Below, one piece after another: positions 46,301 to 58,230 of a stretch of DNA of 64,000 nt. The DNA lies in the NCBI GenBank assembly GCA_016785225.1, contig JAFBJZ010000620.1, forward strand, positions 551,001 to 615,000, written 5' to 3'. The position numbers and the translations under genes are program-made. The DNA comes from Psettodes erumei (taxonomy: Eukaryota > Chordata > Actinopteri > Pleuronectiformes > Psettodidae). Under the pieces are notes generated by a model. It searched no databases. It was not told the origin of the DNA and saw only the letters and a program-made list of their open reading frames with translations. Position 1 is the first letter of the stretch; every line of letters begins with the position of its first letter.

Positions 46301-49293
46301 CTTGGTTTGGAGACCAGGACAAGCCCTGATAAGACTCAGCTGCAAACAGCAGAATTTTCTGTTGATACCAAAATGAACCCATCACCTGACGCATCACGAC
46401 TGCATGGTTTTAAGCAGCGTTATATGTACGAGGGCGGATGCCGCTGCAGACGGGAACAGCGTGTCCTCACCATGTGAAAAAGAAACAGCGCTGTGAGGAG
46501 TTGCTCCTCGTGTAGGCGCCTCAGTCTTCCCTGATGCTCTTCAACTTTCGATTTTGAAGGGTAGCGGAGGCCGTCGGCCATTCCGCTCACGTCCTCCTTT
46601 GAAAATGTCAGACGGCCCGTTAGCAATATTCCAAGCTTATTTGTTACTAATAGGCCCTCATTGACATTCCGGCGAGAGGCTTCCTATGCATCACACCAGC
46701 TCATTAGACTGCTCCGAAGTGGGACCGCCGCAGCGTCTGTGTGTGTGTGTGTGTGTGTGAGTGCATACCACCGGATCCTTGTTATGAGCTGTTTCTGCGT
46801 AAGAATCAGGTAAATGTCGGTCTGAAGCTTGTGTGTTTGTAATTCACGGAGGCGGCGAATGTTAAAAGAACGTTGGCGTGTTTTCGTGGGTTTCAGTCTC
46901 TGGCATTTGATTCGCTCGGCTGAGAGTGACCCCAGGAGATCAGATCAATTTAGAGTTTGTTGCTGATGTGAAGAAACCTCCCCTCGCTTCTTCAAGGTCA
47001 CCAACTGATCTCATACCGCTGGATGCGGCGTGGCAAAAGGCAGCCTGCAACCGTCCCGTTTGCTTAGGACTCCTTTAGATCTCGCAGCTTGTGAAGAAGG
47101 TGCATCCATGACAAGACCAGATTTATTATATCCTCCTTACACACCCTGTGCTTTATATTCCTCCTCTATTTTTTGCTTTATTAATTTCTAAACAACCTCA
47201 ACTGCTTGCTGTTTGCCTGCAACCTCTGCAGGGGTTTTTTTTAAGCATCAAAACCAAACATCACATAGCTACACTTTCACAAACGAGGTCTCTGGTCATT
47301 ACTAAGACTGCCTTGCGTTAGCCACCCTCTGCGGCTGACAGCTTCAGTTGTGTTTAGGTGAAGGTGAAGTGGCTGTTGCGCAGCCGCTCATGTGTGGAAA
47401 AGGGGCTACAATCAATATTCTGTTATCAGCGATGGATCGCACGATTACTTGCATGTGAAAGGGGTTGCTTGTAGTGTCAAATCCCCAGGGACAGCCAGCA
47501 GCTGTTTTCATTTATAAAGGCTCAAAAAACCAGCGGCATGCTGCCTGCCAGGCTCCAAACAGCGGATACACAAAGTTAGCAACTGGTGGAGAGTCAATCA
47601 AATACTCTCCTTCATTATGACATTTTTTATCATTGAGACATAAGATCCAGAGAAACAGAGAAACAGGAGTGAGGGTCTGGTCGGGATTCGAACACCAGGA
47701 CAGTGAATTCACTTCCGCGCCAAGCAGCTAATTAGCAATGATTCGACATCAACAATAAATCACAACAGACAGCTTGTTGTGCTGCTCCGTGTAGTGGCAT
47801 CTCCCTTCTCCTCTCTGGAGATGTTAAATTCAAACAGAAGAAAATGGAGCTGGATAAACAGGATTTTCAGATAATATTTGATGAGGAGGCATAAAAGAAA
47901 ACGACAAATGACATTTGTTTTATCTTAGCAGCTCATGGAAAAGGAGTCGCCTAAGGCCTCATGAAGGAGTTTTCAGCTTCACAAAACAAAATCACAATTA
48001 ACGTCCAGGATGTGTTTGTTTGGCAGACAACCGGGGTGGAGCTCCTGTCGAAATGTGTCAACATCCCCGAGAGCAACGACAGCGTGGTGAGTCTGGACGT
48101 CGTCTCTTCCTCGTCCCGTCTCCGCACCACATCTTCCTCTTCCTCTTCTCTTTACCAGCAGCCGTGCCGAGTGCAGGCTGCAGATACTTTATCAGGCAGC
48201 CCACTGCGGTTTGAGCCTCTTTATTGTTCAAGAGTTCAGTAAATCACTGAAGGTGGGCGGTGAGAACTGGAGTCTATCACTTGGTGTGTAAGAAGTTGTC
48301 CCAGACAAATAATCCTGTTAGTTTCTCATCTGCATTCAGTAAGCAACAGGGCGGCATCGCAGGAAGTACATTCAAGGCTTTGCCAGAGAAAAGAGGAAGT
48401 TTTTAAAACCGTGTAATTTGACTAAATCTCCACATATAACGCCTCTTCCCCTCCCCTTCCTTCTGCTCCCTTTTTCCCCTCCAGGAGCTCTACATCATTG
48501 ACTCTGCAGGGAAGGAGACATTAGTGGAGGCCTGCGAGAAAATGGTGAGTGTTTCCTCCATTTGCATGAAACTGGTGAAATCCAGCATCCGCAGCTCCAC
48601 GTCCCCACATACATAAAGTCCAGACACAGGAGAGCCACTGAAGTGGTTTTTATTCTGTCACAGTAGTAGAAAAAAGTTGAAGAAATGCGATACTAACTTT
48701 CTCACATTATGTGCCCCCCCTACCCCACCTCTCCTCAACTCCTAATCCCTTCCCACCTCCTCACAGTGGGGTGAGCTGTCGCTGCTGTGTCTGGTGTTTG
48801 ACCTGACCAGCGAACAGTCTTTTGCCAACTGTGGTCGCTGGATGGAGAGAGTGCGGGCCCACAGCCGGGGTCTCCACGTTCCAGGTAACACAACCTGAAC
48901 GTCCAAGAATTTGCAGGGTCCTTTTGTAATTGCCTGTGTCTTTGTTCATGTTAACAGGTGTGTGTGTTTCAGGTGTCCTGGTGGGTAACAAGTCGGACCT
49001 GTCCGCTCGAAGGGAGGTGCAGGCGCCCGTGGCCCAGGAGTGGGCCCAGAGCCAGGGGTTGGACTACCACGAGACATCAGCTGTAAGTGTGTGTTCAAAA
49101 AGAAGACCCTCACTCCCCTTTTTCCTGTGTCTGAGTGGGCCACATTTCCCAGCATTCATCAGTGTGTGTCCACGTTTGTCTCCCGCAGAAGGAGAAGGAG
49201 AACTGTGCTGCTCCGCTCCTCAGTTTAGCCCGGGCCTTCCAGTCTCTCTACCAGGAGCGCCTCGAGTCCATCCAGAACCTGAGTCCAGGCTAG
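43308..49293 (+). CDS. ift27: Intraflagellar transport protein 27 (Rab-like GTPase), complete
   Basis: Exons: 43308-43341, 43789-43868, 48027-48086, 48485-48544, 48767-48884, 48973-49082, 49189-49293. Joined they make 567 bases and 188 residues (human IFT27/RABL4 is 186). IFT27 is a small GTPase of the IFT-B complex. It pairs with IFT25 and supports ciliary export of BBSome cargo and Hedgehog components. The start MVKLRARCLLVGD fits the family. The P-loop GDAAVGKS is at 12-19, DSAGKE at 64-69 (a Lys where Ras has its catalytic Gln), NKSD at 123-126 and ETSAK at 151-155. The protein ends ESIQNLSPG without a prenylation cysteine, as known for this family. All introns are GT-AG, in frame. It is divergent from syngr1 and convergent with cacng2. 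Confidence 0.96.
43789..43868 (+). CDS. ift27: ift27 coding exon 2
   Basis: Encodes residues 12-38: the P-loop GDAAVGKSSLAHVFHSDG and the switch I region (TLFPKNYSM). The acceptor GTGTAG|GAG is preceded by a short TG repeat. The donor is ATG|GTGAGA. Confidence 0.95.
43869..48026 (+). other. ift27: ift27 intron 2
   Basis: A 4.2 kb intron. No nested gene is recognised. It contains GT repeats near 45079-45102 and 46738-46760 and a possible tRNA-derived SINE fragment (47640-47760, minus orientation). Confidence 0.85.
47640..47760 (-). repeat. Possible tRNA-derived SINE fragment
   Basis: On the minus strand GTGTTCGAATCCCGACC resembles a pol III B box/T-arm. TTGGCGCGGAAGTG, about 30 bases upstream, is a weak A-box match. 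No complete tRNA fold can be drawn. It lies in ift27 intron 2. Confidence 0.35.
48027..48086 (+). CDS. ift27: ift27 coding exon 3
   Basis: Encodes residues 39-58 (TTGVELLSKCVNIPESNDSV), phase 0 at both ends. The acceptor is TGGCAG|ACA and the donor GTG|GTGAGT. Confidence 0.95.
48485..48544 (+). CDS. ift27: ift27 coding exon 4
   Basis: Encodes residues 59-78 (ELYIIDSAGKETLVEACEKM), which holds the switch II DxxG motif as DSAG. The acceptor is TCCAG|GAG and the donor ATG|GTGAGT. Confidence 0.95.
48767..48884 (+). CDS. ift27: ift27 coding exon 5
   Basis: Encodes residues 79-118 (WGELSLLCLVFDLTSEQSF, then the helix CGRWMERVRAHSRGLHVP). The acceptor is TCACAG|TGG and the donor CCAG|GTAACA. The following intron is only 88 bases. 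Confidence 0.95.
48973..49082 (+). CDS. ift27: ift27 coding exon 6
   Basis: Encodes residues 118-154 (GVLVGNKSDLSARREVQAPV and so on to HETSA), with the guanine-specificity NKSD and ETSA motifs. The acceptor is TTTCAG|GTG and the donor GCT|GTAAGT. Confidence 0.95.
49189..49293 (+). CDS. ift27: ift27 terminal coding exon 7
   Basis: Encodes residues 155-188 and TAG. It carries the C-terminal helix (APLLSLARAFQSLYQERLES). A (CA)14-15 run starts nine bases after the stop and would be in the 3' UTR. Confidence 0.94.
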   Translation, partial: KEKENCAAPLLSLARAFQSLYQERLESIQNLSPG

Positions 49294-49301
49294 ACCCGCT
49301 C

Positions 49302-49302
49302 T

Positions 49303-49330
<28 letters not shown>
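49302..49330 (+). repeat. (CA)n in the ift27 3' UTR
   Basis: About 14 CA units starting nine bases after the ift27 stop codon. Confidence 0.95.
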
Positions 49331-49333
<3 letters not shown>

Positions 49334-51599
49334 TGGACATTTCCAATCAGAGAACAGGACCAGCTCGTCCTTCTCCTGCTGTGCCTTGTCCCTCTCTCTC
49401 TCTCTTGTTGTGTTAACTCCCCTCTCACATCATCTCAGTCCTGTCCCCGGTGCGCCCGCTAACGACCAGCAATCGCCGTTTTAATCACCGGTCTCCCCAT
49501 TAGAACCGGGTCAGAGCCGCGTCCTTGTTCTCTCCCCTGCCTCTCAGACCAGCTGCCACCGCTCCATCGAGGGCGCAGCCAGCTCCCGCCAGACACAATG
49601 GATTTTGATGAGACGGCCTCGATTCTCGGAGTCTGGATGTCACTGAATTTTCAGTGTTCAAAAATATCAAATTCATTAACGCACATATTTGGTGATTAGA
49701 TAATACACAAAGGAACCTTTTGGGCAACTTCATTTCCTGTAAAATGAGAAAAAGTAATTTGTTAGACTCTGTATTTAACAACTTGTAATTGTTATTGCAG
49801 CATGGTGTTTTTTTGTACTCCTTGAGTGGGCGATCATAATTATAGCAATTAGTATCTCTGTCGTGCTTGTTCCTTCTGTCCGTATTGTTTCAGTGTGTGT
49901 CAGTGTGTGCGTGCGTCTCAGGCATATGGAAACATAATCCAAACAATTTCAGTATTGTGCGTCACATTAGTACGTATTTTGCAGCTGTGCCCTTTATTCA
50001 AGCCCCGCAAAATGTGCATATAAGTGTGTGTGCCGTTGCAAACTTGCATTTTCCTTCAGCGCTGAATCAAAGCTGAGCTTACACACACACACACACACAC
50101 ACACACGTAAAGCAGTAACACAAGCTCTCGTCCAACCCTGGAAGATCGCCGTGAGCACTTCCACAGTTTCTCGCAGCCTGTCTTCTATTCATTTGAAACG
50201 GAGCATCGCGCCTGGGGAATATCGCTTAATAACATCACAGGATGGAGTGCGGGCTGTCGCTTATTGCTTTGGGAGCGACTCCTTCATTTCCACCACATAT
50301 TGAAACGGGTGCGGTCAGATATCACAGACACGTCGGGTCTATTTCTCCGGCTCTCCAGCTCGGCCGCGACACATTCTTAACAGTAAATAGTGTTTAGACC
50401 CGCAGCACAGCTGTGGAACAACTGCCGTTCACCTTTTTAGCCACGAGAGAGGGCAGAAGTTGGGCATCTGCAGTGGGTGATCCACACTTCTTCCTCATGG
50501 TTAAATTTAATTCATACATTTGTGTTAGTCCTGATTATTACAGAACCAAAGACTTTGCTCTAATGTACAGTAAGTAATGGGGCTTTTTTTGCAGTGTTCA
50601 ACGGACCGCAGAAGAACATTTTAAAACAGTTCATGCCTTACATATTAATGCTTACATTTGCCATTAGGTGGGTGCTTTTATTTAAAGCATCCGTGCTTGC
50701 GTTTCATCACGCACGGCCCCAGTGGGCACAGCGCTGCCACAGAGCTGAGCTGCTTTTTGTCATACTCTCTGATGCCTTGTGCACTTTTTAGTGCAGCGCA
50801 CATATGACGATGCAGTTTAAATGCACCCACCTCTCTGCACTGAAGTTGTTGGTTGGTCGTCCCGCGCAAACTTTGAAAAAGGTTGGATCTCGTTTTTTGC
50901 GAGTGGTGCAGTCAGACACCTGCAGCGTGCTGTGTCTTTGAACCATAAGTTATCAGCCAGTTATCATCAGTTAAAACTGCTTTAATGTATTTGACTGAAG
51001 GCAGAGGCTGAGCTGCTGCCGCATTGAAAATCCTCTCATCTGATAACGAACAACAAAAGCATTAGCAGTAATAGTTTGGATAAAACCTCACGTGTACTGA
51101 CAAATGTAATGCAGCCACTTGTTCAGATTTCACAAATTTTGCTCGCTCTTTTTTTAGATCATATAAAAACACACGGAGCCCGTTCGGTGGTCTGCCGGCG
51201 GCTCTGCAGTCGGCCCCGGCGTTCCTCTGCGCTTCGTATCTGTGCGCAAGGTCTAAGGCTGCTGTGGGACATCGGGGGCTTTTATTTCAGCCGTATTTCA
51301 CCGCAGTGCTCCTCACCCAAACAAACAGGAACACACAGTTTTGTATTCATGACACAGCCTGAGCACAGGGCAAAGAGTCCCAGCTCATATCTTACACCTA
51401 CACTTCTCTCTCTCTCCCTCGTTTTCTCTCTTTCTGCAGACCAGCTCTCCGTCCGACTGTCTGCTGACTTTACCGCTCTCGTCTCACATGCCAGCTTACA
51501 GCATGATATCAGGATTGTAAATTACTCTATTTATAGATATAAATGTACTAATTTGGTTACATTTAAAGTGAATTGACACCAACCTTGGTGTCTCTCTCC

Positions 51600-51602
<3 letters not shown>

Positions 51603-51638
<36 letters not shown>
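51603..51638 (+). repeat. (TG)18 microsatellite
   Basis: Pure TG repeat between ift27 and cacng2. Confidence 0.95.
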
Positions 51639-51642
<4 letters not shown>

Positions 51643-51989
51643 CACGGCTTGTTCCATAGCCCCTAACTGTCCGTGACCTAAAAAGCTTGCTAATTGCAGG
51701 TGAGGGAGGACACAGCAGCTGTTCCCCCAAATCTGCTGCCCTCCTCTCTGAACTGCAGCGTGCCAAAAAAATAATAATAATAATAATAAAAATCAGCCAC
51801 AATGCCTCCAAGCTCACCTGCGTAACAAGACAAATGTTTCATTATGAAACACGATGCCTGTTCTCACCATAAATGTCCAACAACAGCCTCCTGGAAAATG
51901 TTGTTTGCATTCGCATTTTGCAAGAAAGAAGGTGGCTTCAAGTTGTTATATTCACAAATCTTGATATTATTGTTGAAATACCTCTGATA

Positions 51990-52235
51990 TTTAAGCCAGT
52001 TAGCTTAGCTTAGCATAAAGACCAGGAGAGTCTGGCTCTGCCCGGAGATGATAAAATCTGCCTACCAGCATCTCTAAAGCTCATTAATTAACATATCATA
52101 TCTCAGTTGTTAGATCTGTACAAAAAAAACCTAAGTGCAAAAATGACATTTTATGGGGGAGGGGGCTGTGTGCCAGACTATTTCTTGGCAGGGAGTAACT
52201 TCCTGCAGCCACCGCAGGTTGTCAGACTCCTCGCG
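51990..52235 (+). mobile_element. Foldback repeat, inner arm to apex
   Basis: Contains AGTTAGCTTAGCTTAGCATA, CTGCCTACCAGCATCTCTAA, GCTCATTAATTAACATATC and CCAGACTATTTCTTGGCAGG, the best preserved forward arm in the window. It lies between ift27 and cacng2. Confidence 0.75.
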
Positions 52236-52736
52236 GCAGTTCTGTCTGTAATGAAGGAAAAATGAATAAATTGACGAGTAAATTTTACTTTTGTGATTCA
52301 GTCGACTTACTGATAAACGTCTGTGTGACATATTCCATTTCCTACTACATGTTTGCTCTCGTCAGCCGAACGACAGCCGCCTCTAGTTCTCATTGGTTCA
52401 GAGTCACACGGAAACTAATCTTAAAGGGAAAGTCCGTCAAATGAATCCCCCTCAGCTGTATTTATAATGCCAACATATACCGCTGTGGAGGGTGTATGCA
52501 GCTTGGCGAGGTCACCGCATTCGAGTACTCATAAAATGAAATTTTTTTAAAAAATGATGTATCCTCCACACCAGAGGGGGGCGATGTGAAGCTGTTTGAC
52601 TCAGAGCTGCTCCACTCCCTTTGTCCTCCCTCCTCTTCCCTCCCTCGCTCGCCTCTCTTCACTGATCACAGCAGCACTGCAGAGAGACATGCCAGCCACT
52701 TTGATCATCGCACCGGGGGAGGAGAGGGAAGGAGAG

Positions 52737-52764
52737 AGCGAGAGAGAGAGAGCGAGGGAGGGAG

Positions 52765-52798
<34 letters not shown>
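52737..52798 (+). repeat. (GA)n microsatellite in a long purine tract
   Basis: GA units with GC/GGA interruptions, inside a purine-rich stretch from about 52706 to 52800. Confidence 0.9.
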
Positions 52799-52800
<2 letters not shown>

Positions 52801-53634
52801 CCTGAGCACGTAGAGACCGAGTCTCATGCAGCAGGACATGGAGGCTGATGTTGAAGAATTTGGCCTTTATTCTGCAACCGATGGTCAGCCATCGAAAGAG
52901 GGAGAGAGAGAGAGTGGGTGAACGAGTGAGAAATGAGTGAACAGGGGTGGCAGCGAGCCGTCGAATGAAGGGAGTGGGTGAACGACACTGAGAAGTGAGG
53001 GCAGAGCGAGCGAGGGGTGACCGGTGGATTAAAAACGGTGCAGCAGCATCAGTGACGCCCACCAACATGTTGCGATACCCCGAGGACTGTGCTGCAGTGT
53101 CGTGCTGCATTTTTTTTTTTTTTTTTTTTTACCACTATTAACCCAGTAAGGTGAAGCAAGTGAGGAAATGAGCGAGACGAGTGAGACAGTGAATTGGAGG
53201 CACGTTGCACCATCACCAGACACAAACGTGGAGCTGTTTCGTTAGCAGTCGTAATGAAGAAGAAGAATAATGCGCCACATTTCATTGTGCTGCAGCTGAC
53301 GAGCTAATTAGCTATCTGGTCTGTAAAATGAATGTTAGCGGCGCTAATTTCCCTTTGAAAAGCAACGCTAATGTTCCGACGACTCCATGGAAGCAAAATA
53401 ACACTTCCTGTTTGACGCTGTAGGCGTTGGCGAGTCAGTACATTGTTTTATCTTGCAGCTGTGATTTTGGAGGCATAATCTTATTGTCAGAAAAAAAGTT
53501 CCTGGCCAACAGCTGCTTTGGCGGGTGTAAGTGTAACCCTGACGCTGCTCAGACTTCGCTCCGTCACACTCTGCTTTTTGGACCAAACACGATACAACGG
53601 TGACTCTGCTCTGTTCCCTACGGGGGGTTCAATT

Positions 53635-54891
53635 TTTATTCGTCATCAGGATTGATGCATCCAAGTTCAGAATCATTCAGTTTTGGCACCTTGAAAGACA
53701 TTACGCTTTTGTTTGTTTTGTTTTGTTTTTTTTAAAGTTCTCATTTACAACAACACAACGCAAAACCAAAGAACAAGAAAAATGAGACAAAGAAAGAGAC
53801 TAAGGCTGTGTGAGAGTCCAAAGGAACCGAGAAATCCAAATTAAATGAAAAGGCAAGATAAGATTTTCTTCTGTTAAACAAAAAAAAAAAGCCTGGATAC
53901 GTTCTCCAAAGTTTGTTCTTTTTGTTTCAAGCGTAATGAAGCCCCACCCCAAATTACCCACTCAAAGAAAAAAGTAAATAAAAATTTAAATAGACACAGT
54001 ACTGTAACATTAATTTCTATTTTGTCACTCCCACCGCCCTTACATGGTTTCATTGTTCAGTTGTTCAAAACATAGGTTCCTTAAAAGCAGATCGGATGAT
54101 TTTGATTAGCATGCATGTAAATTCTTCTTTTTTTTTTGAGTCACTCAGCTTCGCCTCGCTGGTAGCCAGCTTCTCTCACGCACGCACTACTTTGTGTCTT
54201 TGGCAGTAGTGACAGTTTTGTAGTCCACAGTCTTCTTCAAGTTTGCAGAGAGATCCTCCATTACCCAGAGTTCTCTCTTCACTCCGCCCCTTTATGGAGC
54301 AACCAAAAAAAAGAGAAAAAAAAAAAGCGAGGTCAAGTTTTCACCTCGAGTTGACCCTAAACAAAGATGGCTGCCAGGGTTTCGGCGGAAGGCCAAACGA
54401 TTTTTTTTTGTTGTCATAAAAGAATATGATAAAATGTCTAATACTAACCAATATCAGTTTATCAAGTAGGTTGAAAGCCTCTCAGCTGAGCCAGTCACAA
54501 TGAATCCTCCGTCCTCCTTTCCATGATGACTTGATTTAGTTTCACTTGTAAGTAATCGTGTTTTCTTTTTCTTTTTCTCGTTGATATTTTTGCGCCAGGG
54601 AAGTCTAGTCATGATTTATTAACATATATATTCATATATTTATATATAATCAATACATATATTAACTTATGTGTTTTTTTTTTTTCCTTTTTTTCCTTTT
54701 TTGTTTTTTTTGTTTTTTTGCGGCCTGAATTGCTCCCTGCTAAAATCCCACACCGCAGTGATTCACAGTATTAATGCGAATAAAGAATGAAATCAAGAAG
54801 ATACAGCAACTAAAGAAAGGAGTGGGTTTTAAGGGAGGTCAGTGTGTGTGTGTGTGTGTATATATGTGTGTGTGTATATGTGTGTGTGTCT

Positions 54892-54925
<34 letters not shown>

Positions 54926-55466
54926 GGGGGGCTTGTGGGATGGTAGTGCGAGGGCGGGATCATAGGCGAGGGCCGAGGGGCAAACTACGCCCCCTTTTTT
55001 CATCAGACTGAGGAAGAGTAAAAAATATAAAGTCCACCTTTAAACGGGCAGTCTGGCCGAGCCCGCCACTCCACGGTTCCACAGCCCCCGGGACAGACAA
55101 CCACCAGCCGCCCCCAGCCCAACAACCCCCCCACCCCGACGCCCAACTCCTCTTTCCCCATCCTCCCCCCTCAAATCTTTATAAACATGTTCAAAACTCG
55201 TTAAACAATGGTAGATGGGAAAATCATGCATGTTTCTTTTTTTATGCATTTTTTTTCTCTGTTTCCTGTTTTTAAACTCAGTGATCGTCTGAGGTGCTGT
55301 GGAGCGTTCCTGATCTCCTTCTCCGTCGCTTACCCCTCACTCCATCCACCCATCTATGCCGCCTTCTTTTCCATTTTTCATCTCCTCACACCGTGATCTG
55401 TCTTTTGCCGCCTCCCCCCAAATCCCCCCTCTGATGTTTTTAGCGTCCGAGGGCCCTCCGTCAGTT
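53635..55466 (-). other. cacng2: Probable cacng2 3' untranslated region
   Basis: About 1.8 kb of AT-rich sequence follows the stop codon without another gene. It ends at a minus-strand AATAAA at 53635-53640. It contains T-rich runs (54675-54720 on plus), a compound GT/TA repeat (54841-54921) and many short A/T-rich elements of the kind seen in long neuronal 3' UTRs. The true end is not provable here. Confidence 0.45.
54841..54921 (+). repeat. Compound (GT)n/(TA)n repeat
   Basis: GT runs broken by TATATAT, CTAC and similar. It lies in the presumed cacng2 3' UTR. Confidence 0.9.
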
Positions 55467-55999
55467 TCATACGGGCGTGGTGCGTCGGTTGGCGGTGTTG
55501 CTGTGGCCGCCTGAGTCTTTCAGGTCCTTCTGGATGCAGTTGTGGACCTGTAGGAAGTTGTGGTCCCTCTCCGTGGAGTTATAGGTGGCCGTCGGGGTGC
55601 CCGTTTGGCCCTTGGGCAGCGTGTACATGGACAGCTCGGTGGAAGGCAGCGTCCCGAAGGCCTTCAGGCCCACCGGCGACGCCTCGCGGGAGTGCGAGGG
55701 GTCGGTGGAGCGGGACGAGGAGCGCGAGCGGCGTCGGTAGCGGTAGCGGTAGCTGGGGATGCGCGTGATGGCCGCACCTTGGAGGTAGTCGGCGGCTCGC
55801 GCCCCCACGCGCAGCTCCCGATGGCGGTCGATGAACATGTGCACGGCCAGCACGCCCACCATCTCGGCCATGATGAAGGAGAGGGCGCCGAAGTAGAAGG
55901 ACCAGCCATAGGAGTAGCTGTTCTTCTTGGAGTCACTCTTGGAAGGATCCCCAGCGTTGGCTGATATGTACACGATGATTCCTATGATGTTGCTCAGGC
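55467..55999 (-). CDS. cacng2: cacng2 terminal coding exon 4
   Basis: Begins GLSNIIGIIVYISANAGDPS, goes through TM4 (SFYFGALSFIMAEMVGVLAV) and the full cytosolic tail, and stops after TTPV with TGA. The acceptor is CTCAG|GCC. The exon is much more GC-rich than the surrounding DNA. Confidence 0.96.
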
Positions 56000-58213
56000 C
56001 TGAGACGGGAGGGAAAGAGGCAGGGCCATTAAACAACCACCATGAATATAAAGTGGTTTTAATGAGCAAAACGAACGTTAGTCGATTTTATTGGGACGTT
56101 TCAAACAGCATACATTTAACTTGTCATAATGGAGAAAGCAAAAGTCTGCATGTGAAGAAGAACCAAATGAATTAGGTTGCACCAAGTCATTTTTCACAAA
56201 TCTCCATGCTTCTTGTAGATGTGATGGTGAGGCGCAGCGACCGCTTTCTGGCTGATACTCCACAGGAATCAATGGTGAATTGGCTTTTGAAGACACCAAG
56301 TATCGCCTAAATCTTAAGCAAATATTCCTGCTCCCGGAGAGTTTTTGTTGCTGAAGAGCTGTCAGGCAAGATTTAAGATCAACTGGTCAGTAAATCAGAA
56401 ACAAGACTATCTGATCATTCAAAAATGTCTTTTCTAAAGTTACAGCGTCTCAAATGTGAGAATTAGCTGATTTCCTTGTCTTTATGTGACGTGATGGGCC
56501 GACTGGGGCTCAGCACTTTGAACAGGCTTTGTAGTCCAAGCCCACGCGTGTGTGTGTGTGTGGACGGGTGAATGAGAGGCAAATTGCATCGCGCTTTGGA
56601 TAAAAGTGCCACATACGCACGCGCCGTAAATGTGAATTAACACCTCTTTGTTGTGACGCTCCGGGAGCTTACGAAGACCATGTGGCGTTATTTGGACCGT
56701 TTGTCGACTTTGCAGTTGCCGCTGTTGTCCACCGAGTCTGTCAGCGAAATAGACGTCCCCTTCGTAGGGAGGGCGAAGACAGCTGATGGACGAGGGCGAC
56801 CGAGACGCCAAAGTCTGCCTCGAAATAAACGAGCGGCTGATTAAGATCTGCGTGTCCGACGGCGCCAATGTGAACAGATTCTGTTGCACTCGACCGGCCG
56901 CGTGTTTCGCAAAAGCCCAGATTTCCACCGTGGCGACAGCCAATACTTCGTCTGTCTCCCTGTTCCCCTCTTTTGTCCAATCCACACGAGTTTACCTCGG
57001 CCTCTGCCAGTCTCACCTGTCTCACCTTTACTTTTCTCCCTCCCTCTGCCCATTTTCCTGCCGTACATCATCACTGCCAGAAATCCACAGTCATGTGCAG
57101 ATAGTCAGTGGAAACAGCACCGTGTGAAGAGACAGAAAGGCTGCGAGGGTCTGATTGAGACGGATCAGAGCAGGAGAGTATCAGGGACACCTTATTTTTA
57201 GAGTGTAATCCCAGTGGCCTCCTCTTAGCCTAGCAACAGGGCGAGAGAGACAGACGCAGACAGTGAGAAAGCGAGCGAGAGAGAAACAGAGAGAACTGCA
57301 TCTCTCACTTTTGACTTGGAGGGGAACTAGTTATCTAGCGCAGCGCAGTAGGCCATGGCCTAGAACCCAGAGAACAAACACACACGTATGCGCCGGCAAA
57401 AACGGCAACCTGCGCCCCACCCCCACCCCTCACCCCACCCGACGTCGTCCCCAGGCGATTGGTGTACACCGCGCACGTGTCAGGTGATCTGTGGTGGTCA
57501 GTGGGCGCCATCTTGGCTGCGGCCGTCTCTCTCAGACAGAACATTCATGGATTTGCGTCTAATCTCACCTTCACCACCAGTTCTGCCTCCTCTTCCTCAT
57601 TCAATCTAGTCTGTTTAATTTTACACACAGGGATTTCTTTTTTATATTATCGAGTGTGGCAAATGGAAAAATAACAGTTTCTGTTTTCAATGGCAGCTCA
57701 ACTTCATTGACATTTAATTTTGGAAATTACCTTCATCAATTTTGGATCAGCTTTTGAACATAAAAGTTAAACTATTTAATTATCTACTCCTTACAGCCAG
57801 CAATGCAATTTATTTTATGTTCACACTTATATCTCGATATCTCACAAACCAACAAACCAAACTACACGGCAGAAGTTAATTAATGTGAAATTAAATGTGG
57901 TCACTAATCTTTCTCCCAGAACTCCGAACTTCAACACTTTCTCTACAGCTAAAAACTGAAATATACGGTATATGAAGAAATTAACTCGCTTATCCCAAGT
58001 TCATTCATTGTTACCTGTCAGCAGACCCAGACACCTGCTGTCTGAGAGTGGTGACGTAGAAAACAAACGTACCTGCGGAGACGAAGAGGATGCCGGCGCT
58101 GAGGATGATGTTGTGGCGTGACTTGTAAAACTCGCTGGCGGCGATGCACAGCCCCCCCATGAAGAGCAGGATCACGCTCAGGATGGGGAAGATACTGGAG
58201 GCTCGTACAGCGC
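55467..58213 (-). CDS. cacng2: Stargazin / TARP gamma-2, 3' half (exons 3 and 4 only)
   Basis: The exons are 58073-58213 (141 bases) and 55467-55999 (533 bases). CACNG2 is a four-TM auxiliary subunit that traffics AMPA receptors to synapses and slows their gating. The fragment starts in the middle of the protein (AVRASSIFPILSVILLFMGG), has TM2, TM3 (NIILSAGILFVSAGLSNIIG) and TM4. Its cytosolic tail has the Arg/Ser phosphorylation cluster RYRYRRRSRSSSRS, the ITRIPSYRYRY block, LPSTELSMYTL, and the C-terminal RRTTPV PDZ-binding motif for PSD-95. Block identity favours gamma-2 over gamma-3, which also ends TTPV, and the nearby ift27 supports this. Exons 1 and 2 were not found up to 64000, so intron 2 exceeds 5.7 kb and the gene is cut by the window edge. 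Confidence 0.95.
58073..58213 (-). CDS. cacng2: cacng2 coding exon 3
   Basis: 47 codons covering TM2 and the first part of TM3. The 141-base length equals the mammalian exon as I recall it. It begins in mid-codon and the donor is GCAG|GTACGT. The acceptor CATCCAG|GCG is preceded at 11 bases by a long (TG)n run in transcript sense. Confidence 0.95.
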
Positions 58214-58224
58214 CTGGATGCGCG

Positions 58225-58230
58225 CACACA

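Larger units (their letters stand above)
49294..53634. other. Convergent intergenic DNA between ift27 and cacng2
   Basis: It begins with the ift27 3' UTR, whose end is not identified because no AATAAA is close to the stop. It contains CA/GT repeats, a foldback-repeat copy (51990-52235), a long GA-rich tract (52706-52930) and a 20-base T run near 53110. No gene is recognised. Confidence 0.6.

Noticed and set aside
47640..47760. Functional tRNA gene
   Set aside because: A T-arm-like box is present, but no complete cloverleaf, anticodon arm or acceptor stem can be drawn; kept only as a weak SINE candidate.
55560..55964. 134-codon plus-strand ORF opposite cacng2 exon 4
   Set aside because: It is the GC-rich antisense shadow of the real exon, with Arg/Gly/Ala-rich random composition and no homology I recognise.
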